From Thermotogae bacterium (GTDB lineage Bacteria > Thermotogota > Thermotogae > UBA12178): 45,043 nt of DNA. Both the position numbers and the translations under genes were made by a program. Shown here one piece after another: positions 37,556 to 44,234 of this stretch. A model generated the notes under the pieces. It was not told the DNA's origin and did not search any database. It was given only the letters and a program-made list of their open reading frames with translations. The stretch covers positions 1 to 45,043 of the forward strand of contig JAGGZV010000011.1 of the NCBI GenBank assembly GCA_021161835.1, read 5' to 3'. How positions within the stretch are numbered: the stretch's first letter is position 1; the number at the start of each line of letters is the position of its first letter.

Positions 37556-37573
37556 GACCCCGAAACCGGGGTC
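37556..37573 (-). terminator. Probable terminator after rpoD
   Basis: GACCCCG (37556-37562) pairs with CGGGGTC (37567-37573) around a 4-nt loop, 7 bp, mostly G-C. On the minus strand it is followed by TTTTACTT. It lies 7 bp after the rpoD stop. The T-tract is short, so some readthrough into recG is likely. Confidence 0.7.
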
Positions 37574-37579
37574 CGAAAA

Positions 37580-38713
37580 TCATCTGTTGAGGAGTTCCAT
37601 CAAAGATTTCAATTGCTTGCTTTTGCTGGGATGTCTCAATTTCCTCAGAGCCTTTACTTCTATCTGTCTTATCCTTTCACGCGTGACGTTGAAAATCTGA
37701 CCCACTTCCTCCAGTGTCTTCGCTTTTCCGTCGATCAAACCATACCTCATTTTCAGCACAGCTTTTTCACGCGAGTTCAACGTGTTGAAGATCTTTTCAA
37801 TTTCCTCTCGTACAAGCATCGTAACGGCACTTTCTTCAGGCGAAGTGGCATTCTCGTCGGGCAATATATCACCCATGGTGGAATCATCGTCACCACCTAT
37901 GGTGGATTCAAGAGAAACCGTTTCTTTGGCAGCCTGCAGAATTTCCTCCACCTTTTCAACCGGCTTGCCCGTGATCTTCGCCAATTCCTCAACCGTTGGA
38001 TAATCTCCATGCTCCTGTAGATATTCCCTTATAACCTTGTTCATCTTGTTTATCGTTTCAACCATGTGCACAGGCACACGTATCGTTCGCGCCTGATCGG
38101 CTATCGCACGGGTTATCGCCTGCCTTATCCACCACGTTGCATAGGTACTGAACTTATAGCCTTTTTTATAATCGAATTTTTCGACGGCTCTTAAAAGACC
38201 AGTGTTACCCTCCTGTATCAAATCGAGGAAAGACAGGCCCCTCCCAACATATCTTTTGGCTATGCTGACGACCAACCTCAGGTTCGCATTTATCAACTGT
38301 TCACGTGCCTTTTTATCGCCCTTCTGTGCTCTCTGCGCCAATTCGCGTTCTTTAGCGGGTGTCAGCAGAGGGATCTTTCCGATCTCCTTGAGATACATTT
38401 TTATAGGATCCTTTAAAAAAGTGTTATCGTAGATCTCGGGTTCATCCGAAACGAGATCCGTTTCAAGGGATTCTTCACCACCTTCCTCCAGTTCTTCATC
38501 TTTAACACTTTCCAGTATTTTCACGTTGTTCCTTTCCAGCTCTTCGTAAACCTTATCCATCATCTCGTCGCTGAATCCCTCCGCTTCTGGTGGAAAATGT
38601 TTGTCTATGTCATCGTACGTAACGTAGCCACGTTTTTTACCCAGATCGATGAGTCTCTTCATCCTCTTTTCTATCTCTTCAGCAGAAAGTTTCTTAATCT
38701 TTTTCTTCGCCAT
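37580..38713 (-). CDS. rpoD: RNA polymerase primary sigma factor (sigma-70/SigA)
   Basis: 377 aa. Region 1.1 ([21 protein letters not shown]), region 1.2 ([18 protein letters not shown]), region 2 ([30 protein letters not shown] and the -10 recognition helix [13 protein letters not shown]), region 3 ([12 protein letters not shown]) and region 4 with the -35 helix ([20 protein letters not shown]) are all present. The nonconserved region between 1.2 and 2 is short, as in most non-proteobacteria. It follows dnaG by 4 bp, a variant of the macromolecular synthesis operon. Clean TTGACA/TATAAT-like promoters in this window fit recognition by this factor. Confidence 0.97.
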   Translation of the reverse strand: MAKKKIKKLSAEEIEKRMKRLIDLGKKRGYVTYDDIDKHFPPEAEGFSDEMMDKVYEELERNNVKILESVKDEELEEGGEESLETDLVSDEPEIYDNTFLKDPIKMYLKEIGKIPLLTPAKERELAQRAQKGDKKAREQLINANLRLVVSIAKRYVGRGLSFLDLIQEGNTGLLRAVEKFDYKKGYKFSTYATWWIRQAITRAIADQARTIRVPVHMVETINKMNKVIREYLQEHGDYPTVEELAKITGKPVEKVEEILQAAKETVSLESTIGGDDDSTMGDILPDENATSPEESAVTMLVREEIEKIFNTLNSREKAVLKMRYGLIDGKAKTLEEVGQIFNVTRERIRQIEVKALRKLRHPSKSKQLKSLMELLNR

Positions 38714-38717
38714 GATA

Positions 38718-40448
38718 TCACCCCTCCTCTCTAGGAGGTTTAAGAGAACCGGTTAAATCCACCCTTTCTCTCAGCAATCTCTCTCTTCGCGCAGGATCAA
38801 TATCGCTTTTCGAAAGCTCCTCCTCGATTTCCTTTATACGATGTCTTATCTTTCTCATTCTCAACTTCTCGAGACAATCCGTCAGTATCTTCTCTTCTTT
38901 TCCTTCCGCTGTCTCCATATTCATGATCTCAAAGATTCTGTCTGCCATTTCCTTTGACAGATTCTGAATCAATATGTTCAAATCGAATTCTTCAGTTGAA
39001 ACCATGCTGAAAAATGTTTTGCCGAACTCATCAAGAACTTCCTCGTATTCCCTCACTGAATCCCTGATGATGTGTCTCAAACGAGGGTTAGAAATGTACA
39101 ATTTAACGAGATGATCTTCCTCACGATAAACCATCCTTTCAATGCTCTGAACGCGTTGATCTTCTCGCCGCGCCGAACTCAATTTTTTCAAGTAAGTTTG
39201 GGTATCCTCGAAAGACCATCCCAGAATTTCTGCCACCTTTTCCACAAACTTCCTGGACCTTTCCGGATTACCACCTTCCATTATCCGCAACCACCGTGCA
39301 ACACGACGCAGATAGGATTCTTTACCCGAAACGTTATCCATATCCAACCCCATTCTGAGAGCATTCGCCAGAAAAATTTCATAATCTTCTGCTTTCGCGA
39401 ATTCATCCACCAGTTGATCAACACCATGTTTCCTCAAGACCTCGTCGGGATCCTTCCCACTTTTTAAAAGCGCTACCACAGCGCTCATGTTCATCGCTAT
39501 TATCTCTCTCACTGCTCGTAATCCCGCTTTGATACCCGCTTCATCCGCGTCAAAAACCAGTAACAGATTTGAAACTACGGAATTTATCTTTACCAGATGT
39601 TGCCTTGTTAAACTTGTACCCAGAGTTGCAACCGCATTCTGCATACCTGCCCTGTGCAGGGCCATGGCGTCGAAAAAACCTTCCACTACGATCATGAAAC
39701 CTACATTTTTTGCAACACCGCGCGCTTTATTGAGCAAATATAGTGTTCTCGATTTATGGAAAAACCTTGTTTCCGGGGAGTTCAAATACTTTGGTTCACC
39801 ACTCCTCAGGGCCCTTCCACCAAATGCCACAACACGTCCATTTTCATCCCATATCGGTATGGTTATACGCCCCGCGAATCTATGAACGAAATCTTCCCCT
39901 TTCCTGAAAATCAATCCATATTTCACCGCATCGTCCAGAGTATATCCTTCTTTTTTCAAAGAACGGATGAGATCACCCTCAACTTTCAACGGTGCATAAC
40001 CCAACTGGAATGCTTCCACATCGCTTTTGGTGAGCTTCCTCTCGTTTTCAAGGTAGTCCAGAGCATCACGCGCATCGGTTTCGAAGAGTTTATGAAAATA
40101 ATAGTCCTTGAACAGCCTGTAAATGTTGGTGTACCGTACAACAAAAGTATCCCGTCTGAAATCTGGTAAAGACAACCCTGCCCTTCTTGCGAGCTTTTCA
40201 ACCGCCTCCATGAAGGACACGCCTTCTATCTCCTGAACGAACTTTATAACATCACCGCTGGCTCCACAACCAAAACAGTGATAGAACTGTCCTTCTGGAT
40301 TAACGTAAAAACTGGGAGTTTTCTCTGCATGGAATGGACACAGCGCCCTGTAATTCTTGCCAACCTTTTGCAAATGTAAATATGAACCTATCACCTCTAC
40401 TATATCGAGGCGATCCTTCAGTTTCCTCACAAAATCTCGCAGATCCAT
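38718..40448 (-). CDS. dnaG: DNA primase
   Basis: 576 aa. The N-terminal CHC2 zinc-binding domain has [18 protein letters not shown], then [14 protein letters not shown]. The TOPRIM catalytic core holds [16 protein letters not shown] and [14 protein letters not shown], with the metal-binding acidic residues. The C-terminal part is helical (helicase-binding region) and ends in a charged tail [12 protein letters not shown]. It makes RNA primers for lagging-strand synthesis. It lies 11 nt after rpsI and 4 nt before rpoD. Confidence 0.96.
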   Translation of the reverse strand: MDLRDFVRKLKDRLDIVEVIGSYLHLQKVGKNYRALCPFHAEKTPSFYVNPEGQFYHCFGCGASGDVIKFVQEIEGVSFMEAVEKLARRAGLSLPDFRRDTFVVRYTNIYRLFKDYYFHKLFETDARDALDYLENERKLTKSDVEAFQLGYAPLKVEGDLIRSLKKEGYTLDDAVKYGLIFRKGEDFVHRFAGRITIPIWDENGRVVAFGGRALRSGEPKYLNSPETRFFHKSRTLYLLNKARGVAKNVGFMIVVEGFFDAMALHRAGMQNAVATLGTSLTRQHLVKINSVVSNLLLVFDADEAGIKAGLRAVREIIAMNMSAVVALLKSGKDPDEVLRKHGVDQLVDEFAKAEDYEIFLANALRMGLDMDNVSGKESYLRRVARWLRIMEGGNPERSRKFVEKVAEILGWSFEDTQTYLKKLSSARREDQRVQSIERMVYREEDHLVKLYISNPRLRHIIRDSVREYEEVLDEFGKTFFSMVSTEEFDLNILIQNLSKEMADRIFEIMNMETAEGKEEKILTDCLEKLRMRKIRHRIKEIEEELSKSDIDPARRERLLRERVDLTGSLKPPREEG

Positions 40449-40459
40449 TCATCTTCGGG

Positions 40460-40870
40460 TCAGCGCTTGGAGTATTGAGGAGCTCTCCTGGCTTTCTTCA
40501 AACCATACTTCTTTCTCTCCACCATTCTTGCATCCCTTGTGAGCATTCCCCGCCCTTTCAAAGGCTTTCTGAGACTATCATCGAACTGCACCAGAGCTCT
40601 TGCCAGGCCAAGTCTCACCGCACCAGCCTGACCCGACAACCCACCACCTGAAACGTTTATTATTATATCGAGCTTACCCTCCATACCAACCACTTTCAGA
40701 GGTTCAAAAGCATGAACAACAAAGGTATCCACCTGAAAATACTCTTTGGGATCGTTCATCTCTTTACCGTTTATTTTTATTTTTCCGCTTCCGGGTCTCA
40801 GAAACACTCGCGCAACGGAGGTTTTACGTCTTCCAACACCGTGATAATTGACAACTTCACCCATCTCCAT
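40460..40870 (-). CDS. rpsI: 30S ribosomal protein S9
   Basis: 136 aa. [21 protein letters not shown] near the start, [19 protein letters not shown] in the middle and the basic C-terminal tail [20 protein letters not shown], which reaches the P-site tRNA, are all standard for S9. The C-terminal Lys-Arg is kept. It lies 10 nt after rplM, the usual L13-S9 pair. Confidence 0.97.
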   Translation of the reverse strand: MEMGEVVNYHGVGRRKTSVARVFLRPGSGKIKINGKEMNDPKEYFQVDTFVVHAFEPLKVVGMEGKLDIIINVSGGGLSGQAGAVRLGLARALVQFDDSLRKPLKGRGMLTRDARMVERKKYGLKKARRAPQYSKR

Positions 40871-40880
40871 CTATCCTCCT

Positions 40881-41315
40881 TCACAATTCTATTTTTTCCG
40901 GTTTCTGAGCAGCATGTGGATGTTCTGGCCCTGCGTACACCTTCAATTTCTTCAACATCTTCCTCCCCAGTTTGTTCTTGGGGAGCATCCGCTTAACCGC
41001 AAGCTTTATCAACCTTTCAGGATGTTTGTTGAGTAAATCGCGTGCCTTTATAGCCTTCAATCCTCCGGGATAACCCGAATGCCGGTAGTACACCTTCTGA
41101 TCCCATTTCTTTCCCGTTAATTCCACTTTTTCAGCATTCACCACTATCACATAATCCCCAACGTCCACATGGGGTGTGTACTGCGGCTTTGTTTTGCCCA
41201 TAAGAATCCCGGCTATTCGGGTTGCCGCTCTACCAAGCACTTTTCCACTCACGTCTACAACATACCATTTCTTCTCCACTTCATCGGGCTTTGCGAAGTA
41301 AGTTTTATTGTTCAT
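40881..41315 (-). CDS. rplM: 50S ribosomal protein L13
   Basis: 144 aa. [50 protein letters not shown] and the [20 protein letters not shown]-terminus are diagnostic of L13, an early assembly protein of the large subunit. The ATG overlaps the stop of ribU by 4 bp, so translation is coupled. Confidence 0.97.
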   Translation of the reverse strand: MNNKTYFAKPDEVEKKWYVVDVSGKVLGRAATRIAGILMGKTKPQYTPHVDVGDYVIVVNAEKVELTGKKWDQKVYYRHSGYPGGLKAIKARDLLNKHPERLIKLAVKRMLPKNKLGRKMLKKLKVYAGPEHPHAAQKPEKIEL

Positions 41316-41896
41316 TCCTCGTTCCTCCTTTCCTGCGGCACTTCCTCAGCAGAGAACTTGAAGAAACTGGAAACTCGCTTATATATGGGCAACGTTATCA
41401 GGGAAACCGCTGAAAACTTTATAAGGTTGAAGGCGAGTATTATACTCAAAAATTGGGGAACCGTCATTTTAACCCAATTTGCAATTTCTGCAAGACTCAT
41501 TTTGAAGTATATCGGCACCACCACTGTGTTCAGAATTACCATTATCACTGAAGAAACAATCGTTCCCAATATCATACCCACGATAGCCACACGTTTGGAA
41601 CGTTTCCTGACATACATAAAAGTTGAAACAAGCACAAAGATAGCACCCGCTATGAAATTCATAGTGACGCCTATTACATCTCCGGATTTTGCAAAGAAGA
41701 AAAGGATATCTTTTACCAGCACAACAACTACCCCGCTCAGCGGGCCTATCATAAAGCCGGTGATGAGGGCCGGCACTTCACTTGGATCGAATTTCAGAAA
41801 ATTTGCCTGTGGAAAAATCGGAAATTCCAGAAACATCAATATTGTAGCCAATGCTGCCATCGTTCCAACGATGGCCAGTTTTTTGTGTTTACTCAT
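41312..41896 (-). CDS. ribU: ECF transporter S component, riboflavin-specific (RibU-like)
   Basis: 194 aa, six hydrophobic segments. The segment [41 protein letters not shown] matches the N-terminal core of RibU-type S components, which bind riboflavin and dock onto the EcfT-EcfA-EcfA' energy module. In T. maritima the riboflavin S component TM1455 sits at the same place between rplM and rpmA, as I recall, which supports the substrate. It overlaps rplM and rpmA by 4 bp each. The energy module must be encoded elsewhere. No FMN riboswitch is seen; expression follows the ribosomal operon. Confidence 0.85.
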   Translation of the reverse strand: MSKHKKLAIVGTMAALATILMFLEFPIFPQANFLKFDPSEVPALITGFMIGPLSGVVVVLVKDILFFFAKSGDVIGVTMNFIAGAIFVLVSTFMYVRKRSKRVAIVGMILGTIVSSVIMVILNTVVVPIYFKMSLAEIANWVKMTVPQFLSIILAFNLIKFSAVSLITLPIYKRVSSFFKFSAEEVPQERRNEE

Positions 41897-42174
41897 CTTA
41901 TCACCTCTGGGAGTACTTCAACGTACTTTCTGTTCTTCCGAACCCTGAACTTTACATAACCGTCTTTAAGGGCGAACAAAGTGAAATCTCTTCCCAGTCC
42001 AACATTTTTACCGGGATGTATCCTGGTTCCTCTCTGTCTAACCAGTATATTCCCTGCTCGAACAAACTGTCCATCTCCCACCTTTACACCGAGATACTTC
42101 GGATTACTGTCTCTTCCATTTCTTCCCACACCACTACTTTTCCTGTGAGCAAAAAGCTGAATGTCTATTCTCAT
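41893..42174 (-). CDS. rpmA: 50S ribosomal protein L27 with cleavable N-terminal extension
   Basis: 93 aa. The core [28 protein letters not shown] and [14 protein letters not shown] is L27. The protein does not begin at the usual AHKK: it starts with MRIDIQLF and then AHRKSSG. In Firmicutes the equivalent extension (ending in FF before Ala) is removed by the protease Prp, exposing the N-terminus that reaches the peptidyl transferase centre. The same cut here would fall after Phe8. The prp gene lies immediately upstream with a 4-bp overlap, which supports processing. Confidence 0.95.
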   Translation of the reverse strand: MRIDIQLFAHRKSSGVGRNGRDSNPKYLGVKVGDGQFVRAGNILVRQRGTRIHPGKNVGLGRDFTLFALKDGYVKFRVRKNRKYVEVLPEVIR

Positions 42175-42455
42175 CGAACCTTCACCTCCACCTTACCAGG
42201 ATACTGTTGCTCTATATCCTTCAACACATCCAGAAGTACCTCCGCACAATAATCCAGCTTCTCCGTATAAACCACCTTAAGTTTCCCTTCTTTCCTATCG
42301 ATGATCTTGCCTTCCATGCCCACTGCCATGTTTGCAAAATATTGAACAAGAACACTTATAGCCGCGCATACGATATCTCTGCCTTTTACATCGAACCCCG
42401 CGTGTCCTTGCGCACTCAACATCCTGCGGCTAAGATCAAGCGTTACCTTCACCAT
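42171..42455 (-). CDS. prp: Ribosomal-processing cysteine protease Prp
   Basis: 94 aa, YsxB/DUF464 family. The catalytic dyad is visible: His18 in SAQGHAGF and Cys30 in [12 protein letters not shown], with the same 12-residue spacing as characterised Prp. It cleaves the N-terminal extension of ribosomal protein L27, whose gene follows directly. It overlaps the end of rplU by 20 bp and rpmA by 4 bp, so L21, Prp and L27 are made from one coupled message. Confidence 0.92.
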   Translation of the reverse strand: MVKVTLDLSRRMLSAQGHAGFDVKGRDIVCAAISVLVQYFANMAVGMEGKIIDRKEGKLKVVYTEKLDYCAEVLLDVLKDIEQQYPGKVEVKVR

Positions 42456-42765
42456 ATTCGATCTTTTCGATCTTTATCCTGCTGTACCATTGCCTGTGAC
42501 CTTTCTTGGTACGTGAATTCTTTCTGGGACGCACTTTCACTATCAACAGCTTTGGCCCCTTGAAATGTTCCAGAACCTTGCCAACAACCCTTGCACCTTC
42601 AACATACGGACGTCCTATAGCTACATTTTCCGAATCCCTAACCATCAGAACCCGATCGAAAACTATTTCATCACCAGGGTTATAACCTCTTTGAAGCTCC
42701 GTTTCTATCACCTGATTTTCCACCACAAAATATTGCCGTCCCGACGTTTCCACGACGGCATACAT
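42436..42765 (-). CDS. rplU: 50S ribosomal protein L21
   Basis: 109 aa. MYAVVETSGRQYFV at the start, PGDEIVFDRVLMV in the middle and the RNA-binding KVRPRKNSRTKKGHRQ with the C-terminal YSRIKIEKIE are typical for L21, which binds 23S rRNA. It is the first gene of the large minus-strand ribosomal/replication operon. GGGAGGTGATG precedes the ATG and a folded leader lies upstream. Confidence 0.97.
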   Translation of the reverse strand: MYAVVETSGRQYFVVENQVIETELQRGYNPGDEIVFDRVLMVRDSENVAIGRPYVEGARVVGKVLEHFKGPKLLIVKVRPRKNSRTKKGHRQWYSRIKIEKIEYGEGNA

Positions 42766-42793
42766 TCTTCATCACCTCCCGGTAGACATTTGC

Positions 42794-42852
42794 TGGATGA
42801 AGGTACCACATGGTTTTCAAACCCCATCCAAGCGTGCCCGATAATTGTAGCA
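42794..42852 (-). promoter_or_regulatory. rplU promoter (extended -10) and structured leader
   Basis: On the minus strand TGCTACAAT (42852 to 42844) is an extended -10 without a clear -35. Transcription from about 42837 would begin directly at a stem-loop. TGGATG (42830-42825) pairs with CATCCA (42799-42794), enclosing a second hairpin GGTTT-GA-AAACC (42823-42812). The structure lies about 30 nt before the ribosome binding site. It could be a ribosomal-protein autoregulation site; this is inferred from position only. Confidence 0.5.
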
Positions 42853-42946
42853 TCACTTCGTTACAGTTTTTTTGCTGTCACCACCACACATTTAGCGGAT
42901 TGCGATGACGATATCATTGCCATATATTTACAATACCTTAAAGCAC

Positions 42947-42975
42947 TTGCCAAAAACGGGTTTTCAGGATAAAAT
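42947..42975 (+). promoter_or_regulatory. Promoter of the asparagine leader-synthetase operon
   Basis: TTGCCA at 42947-42952 and TAAAAT at 42970-42975 are separated by exactly 17 bp; each differs from consensus at one position. Transcription would start near 42982, giving a ~28-nt untranslated leader before the ATG of the leader peptide. This rules out an upstream in-frame ATG at 42905. The stretch 42853-42946 between this and the rplU promoter shows nothing else that I recognise. Confidence 0.85.
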
Positions 42976-43009
42976 ATTACAAACCTTTGGCCAGAAATGG
43001 GAGGAAAGT

Positions 43010-43096
43010 ATGGCGGAGAGGAACCTGTGGATATCCATCATTTCTGAACTTGTGAATAACAATAATAACAATGGGCCGGGACCGGTCTGTCCTTAG
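43010..43096 (+). CDS. Asparagine-rich leader peptide (attenuator)
   Basis: 28 codons. GGGAGG (42999-43004) lies 5 nt before the ATG. The peptide reads MAERNLWISIISELV, then six consecutive asparagine codons at 43055-43072 (AAT AAC AAT AAT AAC AAT), then GPGPVCP and a TAG stop at 43094-43096. There are seven Asn codons out of 28. The downstream gene is an asparagine synthetase, and antiterminator and terminator stems follow. The layout is that of his, trp or leu leader peptides: charged tRNA supply for the end product sets where the ribosome pauses. Because both Asn codons are read by one tRNA (anticodon GTT), the run should report tRNA-Asn charging. It is not a stable protein. Confidence 0.9.
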   Translation: MAERNLWISIISELVNNNNNNGPGPVCP

Positions 43097-43165
43097 AGGT
43101 CTCGTGTGGCTTCATCTACTCTGATCAGGACAGGCCGGTGAGAAAATCACCGGCCTTAATTTTTT
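43081..43165 (+). promoter_or_regulatory. Antiterminator/terminator switch of the asparagine attenuator
   Basis: Arm 1, ACCGGTCTGTCCT (43081-43093), covers the last leader codons. Arm 2, AGGACAGGCCGGT (43127-43139), pairs with it over 13 bp with one G-U pair. The terminator stem AGGCCGGTGA (43132-43141) pairs with TCACCGGCCT (43147-43156) over 10 perfect bp with loop GAAAA, followed by TAATTTTTT. Arm 2 shares 43132-43139 with the terminator, so only one can form. A ribosome stalled in the early Asn codons leaves arm 1 free (antitermination). A ribosome at the TAG stop covers arm 1 (termination). Confidence 0.88.
43132..43165 (+). terminator. Intrinsic terminator of the asparagine leader
   Basis: A 10-bp perfect stem with a 5-nt loop (GAAAA), G-C rich at the base, followed by T-rich sequence to 43165. 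It lies between the leader peptide and the synthetase ribosome binding site (AGGAGG at 43172-43177). It is therefore placed to cut off the transcript before the structural gene. Confidence 0.92.
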
Positions 43166-43186
43166 ATATACAGGAGGTGTTCTAAA

Positions 43187-44131
43187 ATGGCGGAAGGCAG
43201 CATGGTCGTATCAGTGGAAAAAGTAGTTAACCATCTGAAAGATCCCAGGGTGAAGGCAGCCGTTAAGGTGAAATCCGAAGTGCTGAGAATAGCGGAAAAC
43301 TTCCTAAAGAATGAGGGGTACATAGAGCTACTTCCTACCATTCTTTCCACGGTGACCGATCCATTGAACCACGACGTTTACGAAGTCATGGTAAATTACA
43401 ACGGATTATCGTACCGTCTTACACAGTCCATGATATTCCACAAACAGCTGGCTCTTCTGGCGTTCGACAAAATATTCATAACTTCCCCAAACATAAGACT
43501 CGAAACGTTCGATAAGAGCACCAGCGGCAGACATCTCTTCGAATTCGTGCAGATCGACCTGGAAGCGCGAGAAGCTACAAGAGAAGACATAATGGATCTG
43601 ATCGAAAGGCTCTTCGTGGAGATATTCAAGGGCGTGCGTGAAACCTGCAAGGAAGAACTGGAGTTCCTCGATGTGGGTCCCGAGATGCCCCAACCTCCTT
43701 TCAAGAAAGTGAAATACCTGGACGCTGTAAAAGAATACGGCGAGAAATTCGAAGATAAACTTTCCATGGATCTCGATCAGCCTGCATGGCTCATAGACAT
43801 CCCCATACTGGAAAGAGAATTCTACGACAAACTCTCACCCGACGGTGAAACGCTACTTGACATGGATTTGATTCTTCCCAGAGGATATGGTGAAGTCATA
43901 TCAGGTGGAGAGAGAGAATACGAGTACGACTCCATACTCAGAAGGATGGCCATAAAAGGCAACGATCCTGAAGATTTCGAATGGTATCTGAAAATCGTGA
44001 AAGAGTACGGTATACCTCCCTCTGCAGGATGCGGTTTCGGTGTGGAAAGGCTCACACGCTACATCTGTGGCTTGGATCATGTCAAGTACACGAGGTTGTT
44101 TCCCAAGGTTCCAGGTGAGCTTTGGGTATGA
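43187..44131 (+). CDS. Archaeal-type asparagine synthetase (AspRS/AsnRS paralogue lacking the anticodon-binding domain)
   Basis: 314 aa. It is a class II synthetase catalytic domain with no N-terminal OB-fold anticodon-binding domain. Motif 2 is SPNIRLETF (Arg104, Glu106), then GRHLFEFVQIDLE; motif 3 is PSAGCGFGVERLTRYICG (Arg288). Other key segments are YRLTQSMIFHKQLAL and LILPRGYGEVISGGERE. These match the Pyrococcus protein shown to make asparagine from aspartate and ammonia with ATP, rather than AspRS or AsnRS, which carry the extra domain. It is unrelated to E. coli AsnA. AGGAGG lies 9 nt before the ATG. Control by an Asn-codon attenuator independently supports the assignment. tRNA-Pro follows 22 bp later. 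Confidence 0.88.
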   Translation: MAEGSMVVSVEKVVNHLKDPRVKAAVKVKSEVLRIAENFLKNEGYIELLPTILSTVTDPLNHDVYEVMVNYNGLSYRLTQSMIFHKQLALLAFDKIFITSPNIRLETFDKSTSGRHLFEFVQIDLEAREATREDIMDLIERLFVEIFKGVRETCKEELEFLDVGPEMPQPPFKKVKYLDAVKEYGEKFEDKLSMDLDQPAWLIDIPILEREFYDKLSPDGETLLDMDLILPRGYGEVISGGEREYEYDSILRRMAIKGNDPEDFEWYLKIVKEYGIPPSAGCGFGVERLTRYICGLDHVKYTRLFPKVPGELWV

Positions 44132-44137
44132 TATAAT
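44129..44137 (+). promoter_or_regulatory. Extended -10 promoter of tRNA-Pro
   Basis: TGATATAAT: a perfect TATAAT at 44132-44137 with the TG extension, overlapping the TGA stop of the synthetase gene. The -35 region (TTCCAG at 44109-44114) is poor. The start site would be about 10 nt before the tRNA. Confidence 0.7.
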
Positions 44138-44153
44138 GAAGAACGACGAAGGT

Positions 44154-44229
44154 CAGGGCGTAGTTCAGTTGGGAGAACGCCGGAATCGGGGTCCGGAGGT
44201 CGAGGGTTCAAGTCCCTCCGCCCTGACCA
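44154..44229 (+). tRNA. tRNA-Pro (anticodon CGG)
   Basis: 76 nt. Acceptor stem CAGGGCG pairs with CGCCCTG; the C1-G72 pair is typical of bacterial tRNA-Pro. D arm GTTC/GAAC, anticodon stem CCGGA/TCCGG with loop ATCGGGG and anticodon CGG at 44187-44189 (decodes CCG), T arm GAGGG-TTCAAGT-CCCTC, discriminator A and an encoded CCA end. The convergent nuclease gene ends 5 bp downstream. No terminator is visible, only TTTTATTA. Confidence 0.95.
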
Positions 44230-44234
44230 TTTTA

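Noticed and set aside
41169-41948. Plus-strand open frame of 259 codons
   Set aside because: Antisense to rplM and ribU, both certain genes; no start signal.
42905-43096. Longer 63-codon version of the leader ORF
   Set aside because: The in-frame ATG at 42905 lies upstream of the promoter (42947-42975) and has no ribosome binding site; the ATG at 43010 has both.
43060-43165. T-box riboswitch ahead of the asparagine synthetase
   Set aside because: GGGACC at 43078-43083 faintly recalls the T-box GGNACC, but there is no specifier stem or full T-box sequence, and the region is clearly translated as a leader with its own ribosome binding site and Asn run.
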